Assembly: GCA_014904845.1 (NCBI GenBank)
Contig: MU119249.1
Coordinates: forward strand, 228,334 to 292,333
Length of the DNA stretch: 64,000 bases
Source: Acephala macrosclerotiorum
Taxonomy: Eukaryota; Ascomycota; Leotiomycetes; Helotiales; Mollisiaceae
Direction: 5' to 3'
In this document: piece after piece, positions 14,501 to 26,971 of the stretch
Layout: every line of letters begins with the position of its first letter
Numbering within the stretch: the stretch's first letter is position 1
Notes under the pieces: model-generated
Seen by the model: only the letters and a program-made list of their open reading frames with translations
Databases searched by the model: none
Told to the model about the DNA's origin: nothing
Program-made: the position numbers and the translations under genes

Positions 14501-15847
14501 TTATTTTCTCGATTAAATCGTTTATTGATTTGAAAATTGCAATAATTTTTATTTTGCAAAATTTCTTTAAATAAACGAAAGAAAAAAATATTTTATCGTT
14601 TTTTTTCAAGGAAATTAATATATTGAAATTTTATTATTGATAAATTTTTTTTAACGAATTTTTTTTTTTGTATAATACGTATTTTTTTTTTATCGTTCAA
14701 TTCTTGTAAACGAATTTTAAATTGTAATTATTATTTTATCGATTTTCTAGAAATTACTTTTTTTATTTCGTTATTTTTTTTTAATTTATTAGACTTTATT
14801 AAAACGACAAAATTAATCAATTTTTTTACGAAAAAGAAATAAATATATTTTAAAATTTAAATTTATTGTACGTTAAATTTTTTTTTTTTTAATAAACTTT
14901 AAATAATTTATTCGCGGTTTAACGACTATAGAAAAACGATAAATTGATTGTTTCGATTCTTTAAAAAAATTATTTGAATAGATTTCTTTTTTAGTACTAA
15001 AAATCGAATTTTAATTAAAGATTTTTTGAAGTAAACTTAATCAAATATTGTAGAAAAAAAATTTCAAGAATTGGAATTGTACGTTTATAAAATAAAGATT
15101 TTTATCGATCGAAAATACGTCGAGAATTTTAAAAACCCTAGTCTTTTCATTTTATTCCCCGTAAATTTAGTACTTATTAGTACTAACAAAAAAATTATCG
15201 ACGATACTATTTACGAGAAATTCAAAAAAGTTTATAATAAATTTCAAGTTTTTTTCGAAAATCGATTTCAAAAACTTTCTAACGACGAATCTTTTTTCAA
15301 TAGTATTTAATTTGAAAAAATCGATACAATCTTCGATATAATTCGTTGTACGAAATTTTTAGATTATTTTATCGTTCGATATAAGATTTTTCAATGATTA
15401 AACTATTAAAACTCGTCTAATAATAAATATTTGTATATTTATTAGTAAAAACAAATTATAATTCAAATTAAATTGATTTTTCAGTATTTTAAAATAAGAG
15501 AAATAGAAATATTTCCTGGCAATAAATCTTTTTTTAAATGCGAAATTGAAAGATTAATAATATCTATAGAAAATAATTAAAAGTATTTAATTATTTTTAA
15601 CGATGAATTTGAGTTTAAAATTCGTTTATTCTTTTTTTTTCTATTAAATTTTAAAGGGAAAAAAAAATAAATTACAAAAGAATTTAGTATTGATAAAGAT
15701 ATTAAAAAAACTATCAAATTCTTGAAAAAAAACGACAATAATTTGAAGGATTTCGAGTTTTGAGTTTTTTGTTTAAAGTAAATTTTTTTTTTTTTTTTAG
15801 TTTTTTTTTTTGAGACTCGAAACGAGTTCGTTATATGGAAAAACGAT
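5564..15847. other. Interior of element 1, RIP-mutated and undecoded
   Basis: About 10.3 kb of AT-rich DNA expected to contain pol and possibly nested insertions. Roughly 5.6-7.0 kb and 12.05-13.0 kb keep non-CpG C on the plus strand, while other parts are mixed. No reverse transcriptase or integrase signature could be read. Short frames such as 7,388-7,627 (minus), 8,213-8,431 (minus) and 15,071-15,310 (plus) look partly coding but match no family I recognise. A less mutated pocket lies at about 13,960-14,130. Confidence 0.5.
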
Positions 15848-16106
15848 TGTAATAAAATTATATGTTTTTTTTTCAAAATTTTTATAAATAGTTAGTTTCG
15901 AGAGTAGTACTAATTACGTGTTTTTTAATACATAAGAAGTTTTCGTTTACTATAAACTAATTAATAATTTTTTCTATTTTTATTTTGATTGATTAATTGA
16001 TTGATTTACGAATTATAAATTACTTCGAATAAGTCTAGTTTATTGACTAAAACGAATTGATCTACGATTGAACCTTTTTACTTTGTGTTTTATTGTTTTT
16101 TTATAT
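15848..16106 (+). repeat. Element 1 right LTR
   Basis: Right member of the 259-bp pair. It is preceded by a purine-rich tract (ggaaaaacga, about 15,837-15,846) that may be the remnant of the polypurine tract. It is followed by sequence unrelated to that after the left LTR. Confidence 0.75.
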
Positions 16107-19100
16107 TAAAAAAATTCTCGATACTAAAAATAAGTATCGTTTTTATTTTACTATTTATCGTTTAATAATCAAACGTAATTAAAATCAAAATTGAAAATCA
16201 ATTATTTTTAATCAAAACAATTAAAATCAAACTAATAATCTTTAAAGCAATTAATATATATCAACATTTCAATTATTTCGAATAATATTATTCATACTTA
16301 TAAAATTATTATTATTACAATACTATAATCATTTTTGAACTATCGCTTATTTGTTCTATGTAATTTAAATTAACGATTATCAATTTTCGTGATTATAATT
16401 ATTAAAAATTACAAGTATATTATATCATATAATAATTAATTATTTTAATTCTCAATCATTATAAATATTATTTTTAATACATTAAAACTACTTCTAAAAA
16501 TAGATTTTTTAGAAATAATTATATTCTCTAACGTATACTAATTTGCATTTAAAATAGTAATTGAAAAATGTTTAAATTTAAAATAAAAAAATCGAAATAA
16601 AAATATAAAACTTTTAAAGTAATTTTTTTAAATAAAAAAATCAATAAAATAAAATTGATTTCTAAATAATATTGATTTTTAAATAGTATTGATTTTTAAA
16701 TATTAATATCTCATTTTATTACTAAGAAACTAATCTTAAAACGTGATTATAGTAAATATCGTATTTAATAAAATCAATATTATTACGACGATTCAAATGA
16801 ACAAAAATAAAAAGATTATTTAATTTAATAATTTCGCGATTTTAAAATCGACTTTCGATTTAAATATAAAGCGAATCGCTACTAATTAATTGCGTTAAAA
16901 TATAGAAATTTCGAAACTTGAAAAAGTTTTCAATATTAAAATTAATCATCGTTTTAATTAAATAAAAAAAATAAAAAAGATTTATTTAATAAAAACTTTA
17001 ATCGCTGTAAAAAATAAAAGTAATTGGTTAAATAAATAGATTTTTTTAAATAATGTAAATTGTTTTATTTAATCTATATATTAGTATTAATAATAGTATA
17101 TATAGTAACGAGTATTAACAAAAAGTAAATAAATAAAACAAATTAATAATTCAAATTGATTTTTAATTAAACAAATTCCAATCATATTTCAATATTATCT
17201 AAAAAAGTATAATATAAAAAAACTATATTTTTAGAAAAAATTGAATAGATTATTAATATAAAAAATATTTCTAGAATTGATTAACTCGAAAAAATTAAAC
17301 AGATTTATATAATGAAAACTTTATAGATTTCTCGGGATAAAAAGACTTAGTAAAGTAAATCGAGATTTTTGTAATTTGTCGTTTATTAATTAAAAGTATT
17401 AGAATTATAAATTGTGATTAAAGTATTAAAAATTACTAGAGATTAAATAAAAACAATAAATTATAAACTAAAATTAATTTAAAATGAGAAAGTAAACAAG
17501 AACATAAAAAATAAAAAAATTATAATTTTTATTTAAAAAATTTATACGCGTATTACATTTATTATAAAAAAAATTTTAAATAGTAATAATAATAATAAAT
17601 TTTATATAGAAATTCTAGATGTAAACAATATTATAATAAACTAGTAATAAAATTATTTTGATAAAAAGAATATAATCGATTTAATTAATATAAAAAGAAT
17701 TAAAAATATTATAATTAAAATTTATTTTTAGATTACAAAGTTTGAAAAAGATTTTACTAATATAAAAACGAAAAAACAATTGTTTAATAGAATATAGAAA
17801 CTTGTTAAATTGATCGAAACGAGTTCTTATTCTAGTATTTGAATATTAAAATTATTACTTGAAACACTAAAATCTCTATTATTTGAAGAAAATAGCATTG
17901 GATTTATAGATACTATTAATACTATTTCTACAAGTATTACTCTCGTTAGTATTATAATTAATAGTATTATAAACAACAATATAAATAAAATCGATATTAA
18001 TATAAACTTTTATAAATTAAACAAATTAAATGTAAAAAAATCGAATTTTATTAAAAATAAAAAAATAATTATAGAATATAAATTTAAATATTTTAAAAAA
18101 AACGATAAAAAAAATTAAATATATAATAAATAATTTTTTATCGCAATTAAATCGCAAATTTACTTTTATATTAAAATCTTTCTTCGTAAAAACTTTATTA
18201 AAAATATAATTAACGTATATTTAAACTATTTTTATATAATAAAAATTAGTAGAAAAATTGAAAAAAATAAATTTATTAAAATTTTTTGTATTACAATCGA
18301 ATTTTGTAAATCGAAACTACTAAAAAAATTCGTAATTTATATTTTATACGAACGAAAAAAAAGAAATTTTATTTAAATATAATATATAGATTTTTAAGAT
18401 TAAATAAAAAATAAAAAAATTGTAAATAATTTACTTTAAAAATATATAGAATAAAAAACAAATAAAAAAACTTAATTTTATACAATTTATAATATCAACA
18501 AAAAACTAAAAAATTGAAATCGAATTGAAAATAAACGCACTCGTATTTATAAAAAAAAAAATCAATTTAATTTTAATCGAAAATAAAACTTTTTTATTTG
18601 TTAAAATATTAATTTCACGATTAATCAAAATCGAAATATAATTTGTAATCAAAATCGAAATACAATTTGTAAAAATAAAAACATAAAAAAAATTCAATTC
18701 GATTAATTTTTTTTCTTTTACTATTTAATATAAAAAAAAATATAATATGAAATTAAATACAAATTTTATAAAATTAATAAAGTTAATAATTACATTTAAA
18801 ACAATTTAAAACGCGTTCAATTTATAATCGTTATTTTTTTCTTTGATTAAATCTCGAAATATTCTCTATTTTATATATTACTTTTAAGATTTATTTATTA
18901 TTTTCTTTTATTAAATTTTCTTTTTTTTTTACATTTATTTCGAATTATTATTTTAGATTTATACAATATTATAAAACATTTAAATTTAATATTAATAATA
19001 CTAATTCTAATTATAGTTTTTTTAGTATATTACGTGTAAATAATATTATTGTAAAATATTTGTTTTATAGTCTAATTTTATTTCATTATTAAAATATATA

Positions 19101-22100
19101 ATATAAATTATATTTTCTTATTCGATTAATAAAATATTGAAAATTCCTTCGTCGTAATATATTATCACGTGAAAAATTTTAATTCATTTTATTGTATAAT
19201 CGTATCTCGAGTAATTAATATACATTGAAAATCGTATAAAATAAAATAAATTTTTTAATTATAATAAATTCGTTTTTTAGTTTAATTATTTTTATTTCGA
19301 AAAATAATTATTACGAGAAATCGAAAATAGATTATAAAGTATAATTTGTAATCATATAATCAATCCCCTTTTTCAAGTTTAAACGAAATAATAATCACGT
19401 GCTTATTATTGGATTTACTATAGTAATAAAAAACCTACATATAAAATATTATTATAATACTAAATAATCTTCTGTCTTTTGTCAATATTTTCGATTATAT
19501 ACTAAAATCAATTAAAAATATAAATACAAAAATATCAATTAATATTTATTGATTTTTCTATTTTTTTATTAATAATTATAATTTTTACTAAATTTTATCG
19601 ACTTTTTCAATTTGTTTGTAATACGCATTAAATTCTAAGTATTTTAATTAATAAAATAAATTATATTTCGCTCAAAGAAAAAAGTATTTGAACTTTGATA
19701 TAATTATAAAAATAAATAAAAAAAATAAATACTAATATAAATCGAATATTTCAAATATTGTACTTATAAAATCTCGCCAATTTGATAATTTTAATAGCCA
19801 GTTACCAGATCAAAAAAGCGATACATAAAATTACTTTTATATGATTTTCAAAGATTAAAATACTATTATAATATGATCAAAAAAGCAAAAAATCGCAAAT
19901 AAAAACAAAATTTGTAAATATAAAAAAATATAAAATATAAATAAACTAAAATTATTGTCTATATAATAATTAGATTACTATATTATTTTTATTGAACTTT
20001 GATTTACTATCAAATGTATTTTTCTATAAATAGACTTATATAATTATTTCTTTAATTACTTTTAATCTATTTATTACATTAAAAACGAAATTTGAAATTA
20101 TTTTCAAAAATTGTTTCAATCTCGCATTCTCGATTATATTGAATCCAAATATTTTATCTCTTTATAATTAGTCAATATATAATAAAATTGTCGTCGTTAA
20201 TCTTAAAAAAATACTTTCTTTATATCTTTATCGCGAATCCCAATAAAAAATCGTTATATTGTAAAATTTTAATTCGAAAAACGTATATCTTTTCAAATAT
20301 ATATAAAATACTTTTATCAATATAATACGTTACTAATATTTTGAAATTGCATCGTTCGATATATACAATACTTAATCAATTATAATATCGTTTTATAATA
20401 ATTTCCGTTTTGAGACGTTTTATATATTAAAATATCTCGATTACATTTATTTTCTCATTTTCGAAAAGAATTAAAAACCAAGAAAATATAGTACTCGATT
20501 ATATAATATTATTATCAATTATAATCATAATACAAATCTTAATAAAAAAAACGATTTTATAAATTTAAAAACATTTATTAATAATCGAAACTTTGAAAAC
20601 TTTAAAATTTCTTATATTTATTAATTTAAAAAACTTTTAAAGAATTTTATATTAATATTCTATAATAATAAACAATATTTGAATCGAATTACAAATTAAT
20701 ATATTTTGTATTATTTATTAAAATTTTTCGATATCAATAAAAATAATTAAAAAAATAATTATAATATTTTTGTAAAAATAAATCGAATTTTTTGAGACAA
20801 AGATTAATTTATATAATTAATAAATAATAATATTAATAATAAGTTTCAAATATCGTACAATACTTTAATAATGTATTAGTATTCTTCGATTTAAAACTTA
20901 AACAATATTTATAACAATAAAAAAAAGTACTATTTTGATTGAATAAACAATTTGAAATATTAATACTTTATTAAACCTAGATAATCACCTTCGAAATCGA
21001 TAGATCACATGATCAAAAAACCAGTTAAAATCAGAGCAAAAATTGAATTCTCGTTCGAAAAATATTATTTAGAGAAAAAAAAATTTATATATATAATAAA
21101 ACGAGAAAATTAATACACACAAAAAACTATATACAAATCAAAATAGTATTTATACGAATTGCAATCTTTTAAAAATAGAATATAAATTGAAAATAATACA
21201 ATATTTATTTTCTTATCGACGTACGTTTTTTCGTAACCGAGAATATTATCAAATAAAATCTAAAAAAACGAAATATAATTCATATTTATAGTTTAATAGA
21301 CTTTCGTAAGACTATAAATACTATTTCTATTGAAAAACAATTCAAATTAAACTTTTTTAGATTTTTTTATTTTATTAAAAATAATCACGTATAATTTCTA
21401 TCGATTTTACGTTATTAATATTACGTTCGAAGTCTTTGTTTATTTCAATTGCGAATTCTAAATAAGACAAAATCACTTGAATTCTTTTTTAAAGAATTAA
21501 AATATAAATCGTAAAAATGAGATTTTTAATTTAAAAATAGTACGAAAGTAAACATTCTATTTTTAAGAACAAATAATAAATTGAATTTATTTGACGATTA
21601 TTTAACGACTTCTGTACTAAAAATTCAAAGTTACTTTTACTATATACTAATAAATCTTGAAATATCGTAATCTTTTTCAAGAAATACTTTTATACGTTTT
21701 TTTTTTAATCTAGACTTAAAATATTATATTTGATCTTGAAATGTATTTTGTTTGTAATAATATTATCGATTTGTTTTACGCGATTAATTGTAAAAAACAT
21801 AATTCTTTAATAATATTTCAAAGTTCGTAAAAAAATACAAACGAGAGTATTTCAATTAATATTATCAATTGAATATTACTCGAGAAAAACATTTATTTCG
21901 TTTAAAAGAAAAAGTGTATTCTATTTCGAAATTCGCTCAAAGATTAAAAAAAGTCGACTTTCGAGTTTTTTAGCGGTTTTATTTAGTTTACCAATAGAAA
22001 TCTACAAAGTTAATAAGAATACGAGATTATCAATATATAAAAATATACAATATAAAGTAGCATTTGAAAATATTCGAATAAAATCTCAATAATCAAAGTT

Positions 22101-24357
22101 TTATTTGCATTTAGTAATTCGCTAATATATATATTAATATTATTAGACTTTAATAAAAATCGATTATTATACTATAAAAACACGTTAAATTTTAATCTTT
22201 TTTTTATAATAAAATCGTTAAAAAACAAAGAATTATTTAACGTTCGTTTTATATAAATTTCGAAAAAAATATAAATAATTTTTTTTTCTTTTGAAATATT
22301 TGAAAATAGAAAAAAATCTCGAGTTATTATTCGATATTTCTAATATTATTAATCGCAAATTCAATTATATTAAACACATTAATTACATTAGAATTCGAAT
22401 TATCAAATAAAGAAAATAAAACGTTTATTCTATAGTTTGTTATCGAGATTGAACTTTAGTAAAATTAAATTACAAATTAAAAAGTCGTTTTTTTTCACGT
22501 TTAACGACTCTATATTAGTTTTTTTGATTGCGTCGAATAATTTTTCAAAATCGTTCGAGTTCAAAATAATTTAACTAGAAAACGACGAGTTCTTTTTGTC
22601 AAATTCATCGATATTTGTTTTAATGTAATTCGAATTAATCTCTCGAAAATAAATCGTATCGATTATAATCCGATTATTAATAAGTAATTTAATCAAATGA
22701 TTTTTCTTTATATAAAAAGCGATTTTTTAATAGTAGTAATAATATACGCTTATAAAAAAAAGAAACTTTCGATCGCATTTTTTCAAATAAATTCTCGTCT
22801 TTTTTTCTTTTTAATAATATAAAAAGAAAAAAACTTCAAAAAAATTGATTTTTTTTGTTTTACGAAATTTCTCAATTTTAAATATAATCAATATCTCGTT
22901 AAAAACTTTTCTATCGAAGTTTAAATAGTAATAATTTATATAAAAATACTTTATTTTATCGATTTATTTTCTCTCTTTACTAAAATCATACTTGACGTAT
23001 TTTAATTTACTTGTATCGATACAAATAATATAAAAAATCGTATTCGATTTAAAAAAAACTTACAAAAGATCATATGTAATTTTACACTTCTCAAAAAACG
23101 TAAAAAAACGTTCGACGATAAATTCATAGATTTTTCTAATAAAATCGACCAATAAATTAAAATATTAAAACGTCGAATTATTAAAAATAATATTATTTCG
23201 ATATATTTCGAAATCAAAAAAATAATAAAAAAATAAATTCTATTCGATTTAAACGTAATTAGCAATTAAATTAACTTTTATTTCCTATTGGAAAATCAAA
23301 AGTAATTATATTAAAAACTTCGTTTTTCGCAAGTAAATACTTTTGACGTCTTATAAAATCGATCTAAAAACGTTTTACAAATTCTCAGATTTAATATCAA
23401 CGTAATATATTTGTTTTTCAATCGTTCTATTTACTTTATTATCAAAATAGAAATTGGAACCGAAATTAAAATATTTATCAATTCGCGTACGAATTATAAA
23501 AATATATCGATTTAATTTATTTTTTTTATCAAATAATATAATTGATTTTACAATTTTATATTTGTATATTTTTATATTTCAATTGTATAAATAGTATTAA
23601 TTCTATCAAGTTTAAATTTGTATACTACGAAAAACGAATATTTTATTAATAGTTTTGAATTTAAACTTCGAAACTCGAATTGACGATTTTTCGAATTTAT
23701 TTTTGTTTATAGTAGCGAATAGAAATAGCGGTTTCTACTTGGTATTAAGAGACTTAAAAATGTCAAAAAACTATTAAACATATTTAATAATTACAATTTG
23801 TAATTGTAATTAGTTTGTCGAAAAAATTAACAAATAAAAAATTGAAATTTTATTTGAAATATTTTCAAAAAAAATATAAAAACATGTGTATTTCGCAATA
23901 TACGTAGAGACTATTTGCATGTCTTTAACGATTTAAACTAAGTTTTAAACATTGTTCAACGTAATAAAATACTTAGATATTAAAAAATTCGAATTAATTA
24001 ATAAAATAAACTATTGAATTATTTCTATTAAAATTTCTATCACTGAAAATTTTTTATTCTATTTAAATTTATTGTTAATAAAATTCGATTTACGTTCTAT
24101 TAAAAAAGTACTAATTTAAAATCTCGAACTATTTTAAACTGAATATTTTTAGACTTGATATTTTCTAATATTTTTAACAATTTCGATTTTATTTCAATAA
24201 ATTTCAATATAAATTACTCGATATTGTAAATAGTTTTTTTCAGTAATTTTTTGTACTTTAAAAAAAACGAGAAAATTTCAATTAAATTGAATTTCAATTT
24301 CGATACTTTGACAATAAACTTTTTTATTAATCTTTTAATTCTTTTAATTTTTTCTTT
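16107..24357. other. AT-rich RIP block, no gene decoded
   Basis: About 8.2 kb with no recognisable frame. Slightly less mutated pockets occur at about 19,363-19,440 (includes CACGTG at 19,397), 19,780-19,815 and 20,975-21,060. Short minus-strand frames at 18,506-18,697 and 23,002-23,265 keep some protein-like composition, but I could not assign a family. Confidence 0.5.
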
Positions 24358-24960
24358 TTAACTCATTGCAATTTGAGCGTTTTCTATAAAAACGACGTCG
24401 CTTTTTATAGACTTGAAAACGAGATAAAAGAAATCAATTGTTATTTTATTATTAACGAATTCGAATTTGATTTTCTTGTTTATACAATCAAATCGTATAA
24501 GTATTTTATCGAGACGTATAATGTGATTAGTAATTATAATCAAAATCCGGTTTTCTTGTGATTTTATACTATTGATAATATTTAAAAAATAAAATAAAAA
24601 TACTTTTTTATCGACAAATTTGCTTATTCGAAAAAGAAAATCAATCGTAATTTGACGCGAATTCTCGATTTCAATATCTCGATTTGAACTAATAATATCG
24701 ATATCTTTTAAAAGAATAATATAATAACTTAAAAATTTGTTAAATAAATTCTTTAAATTGATTTCGTTGATAATAAAAAAATTAAAAATATAAATATTCA
24801 AATTAAAATAACTAGTAATAAACGAATTTAAACTCGATTTTTTAATTCTAAGAAATTCGTATAATAAGTAATTTTGTCAATAGAAAATATCACGATTGAA
24901 ATATTATTATAAAAATATTAAATAAAAAAACTTTATAATATTTTGTAGTAATTCTCTTTT
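24358..24960 (-). pseudogene. BCS1-type AAA ATPase relic
   Basis: The minus frame is open for 147 codons (24,801 to 24,358) and extends upstream in the same frame. Order on the minus strand: ELLQNIIKFF near 24,950; YFNRDIFY then a stop near 24,880, where relatives read YANRGIPYRRG; a mutated Walker A reading YLLYEFLRIKKSSL near 24,850, where an intact one would read YLLYGPPGTGKSSL; NLNIYIFNF; Walker B YIILLKDIDI near 24,715; and ITNHIIRLDKILIRF near 24,520, matching the TTNHxERLDxALIRPGR block. Changes are G to A and C to T (GGA to GAA, CCN to TTN, CGA to TGA). BCS1-like AAA proteins form large families in fungi, some of them mitochondrial chaperones. The lost glycines of Walker A would abolish ATP binding. 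Confidence 0.86.
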
Positions 24961-26718
24961 TTTATTTTCATTAAAAATAACGATTAAAATACGTTTTACT
25001 TTAAATACTATAAATTTAATTTATTTATTATTTTAGTATTTATAGAAATAAGTTTTACTTTGAACAAGTTTTGTATACTCGATATAATACTTAGAAAGTA
25101 ATTTTTTAAAAATTTGCGAAAATTTGTCAAAATAAAAAATAAAATTTTTTTTTCGATTATTGAAATTTTTAATTTGATATTAATATTGAAATACAAATAT
25201 ACGATTTTTGTATCGCATGAAAAAGCGTCCATTTTAAAGCGTGTAATATAAAGTTTTTTTTATTCGTATTTTTATTATTTGAAAGATTATTTTTCGAGCG
25301 ATTTAATAAAAAAATCAAATCAATAATAACGAGAAAAAAGCGAACGTTTTTAATGAAATTCTAAGAAAATGTTTATAATATAAACATATTATATATATTT
25401 TCACGATATCGAAAATAAACAATTGAAATTACTAATTATTAAATAAAGTTTTATTCAAATAAAAAAAATTCTTACTATAATAAATCTCAAGTAATTTCTA
25501 CAAATACTAGTAAATATATTCGCAATTAAACACTATTAATTCAAAGAAATACAACAGAAAAATATAAACGTTTAAATCAATAGTGAGATACTTTTAAAAA
25601 GTAATAAACATACGAATAAAATCTGAAAACAAAAAATCTAAAATCGAAATTTAAACGTTCGAGAATATTTGAATTAATAAAAAAATATTCTCAATATATT
25701 TTACTATTTTATCGTTCTATGAAATAATAATAAAATGTTTTTAAACAAATAATTAATTGCTTTATATACGAAATAAACAAAATATATATTAAATAAAGAA
25801 ATTTAAAAAAATAATTAAAAAAATGAATACTAAAAAAAAAGTAATAAAAACATCAAAAAAATTGCATTCTTATATATTCGTTTATTACTTCGTATTATAA
25901 TAAGAAAAATCGAATTTCTTTTGAATGTATTTGCAATTTACGATCGTAATATAATGTATTAAAATCTAGATAATCAAAATAGTTTTATCGATTCTTTATA
26001 TAATAATATAAAAAAAACAAAACATTGTTAAAAAAAGAGTTTGTAACGTATCGATTTTACGATTTTCAAAAATGAAACGTTTTCGTATAATATTATTTCT
26101 ATTGTTAAAACTTTCAATTAATTAAATCAATACTATAAAGTATCGAAACTCGTATACAAATTTTTATTCTCGAAGCGATTAACGGTTTACAATTGAGATA
26201 TAATACACGTCTTTAAATAATTATAATAATTTCAATTTATTATATGAATAACGCGAAAGAAATAATAATACATTGAAATAAAGTATTATAAAAAGTTCAT
26301 TAATATTTTTTATAGTCTGTAAATAAAAACTTGATTTTAAACAATTGATTTTTCTTCGAATAATACTTTTAATTGAACAACGCGAAAAAATATATATTTA
26401 TAGAACGATATTAGAAAAAATATTCGTAGAATATCGATTCGTTATATAATAATATTAATATATTTAGTTATTTTATATAGAACGTTTTAATGTAATATTT
26501 TTTCAAAAAATGTATATTTGAAAAATAGTAAATTTTATTTGTATTTTTATTATTTGAACAAAACGTAAAATAACGCGTTTTATAGTAATGTATTATATAG
26601 TATTTTTGTTCTGTGAATGTTTCGTTTAATATAAAATTACAATGAGTTAAATTTAAATCAATCGATAAATGTAATTTTATTAGATTGTAATTATAAATTA
26701 TAATTTTATTATAAAGAG
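24961..26718. other. AT-rich; may hold the AAA relic's N-terminal part
   Basis: The minus frame at 25,008-25,232 lies directly upstream of the AAA relic and could be the BCS1 N-terminal region, but no motif proves it. The remaining 1.4 kb shows no recognisable feature. Confidence 0.4.
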
Positions 26719-26971
26719 ATTACAAATTGTAATTTTTGTAAAAATATAAAAAATATTACAAATTGTAATTCTTGTAAAAATGTAAAAAATATTACAAATT
26801 GTAATTTTTGCAAAAAAGAATATTACAAGTTGTAATTTTTATAGAAATGTGAAAAATATTACAAATTGTAATCTTTGTCGATAAAAAGATTACAAATTGT
26901 AATAATTGTAAAAATGTGAAAAAATATCACAAATTGTAATCTTTATCAATAAAGAGATTACAAGTTGTAAT
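26719..26971. repeat. Array of eight 15-bp palindromes
   Basis: The odd palindrome ATTACAAATTGTAAT (7-bp arms around one base) occurs at 26,719, 26,755, 26,791, 26,822 (centre G), 26,858, 26,889, 26,926 (one arm base changed) and 26,957 (centre G). Start-to-start spacing is 36, 36, 31, 36, 31, 37 and 31 bp, with related spacers (tttttgtaaaaatgtgaaaa-like, or ctttgtcgataaaga-like). A degenerate pair lies 2 kb away near 28,900-28,950. Such clusters resemble subterminal transposase-binding repeats of DNA transposons, or an operator array. No transposase was found. Confidence 0.85.

Larger units (their letters stand above)
3990..16106 (+). mobile_element. Decayed 12.1-kb LTR retrotransposon (element 1)
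   Basis: Two 259-bp direct repeats (3,990-4,248 and 15,848-16,106) align without a gap. A hand count gives 36 differences, all transitions. Both start TGTAATAAAA. The left copy is followed by TGGTA, as expected for a primer-binding site, and then by a gag relic on the plus strand. A possible 5-bp target duplication, attaa, lies at 3,985-3,989 and 16,105-16,109, but in such AT-rich DNA it could be chance. Twelve kb is large for a fungal Ty3/gypsy element, so a nested insertion inside is possible; pol was not recognised by eye. Boundaries are uncertain by about 3 bp. Confidence 0.7.

Noticed and set aside
26719..26971. CRISPR-like array
   Set aside because: The repeats are 15-bp palindromes, the spacers resemble one another, and the host is a eukaryote.
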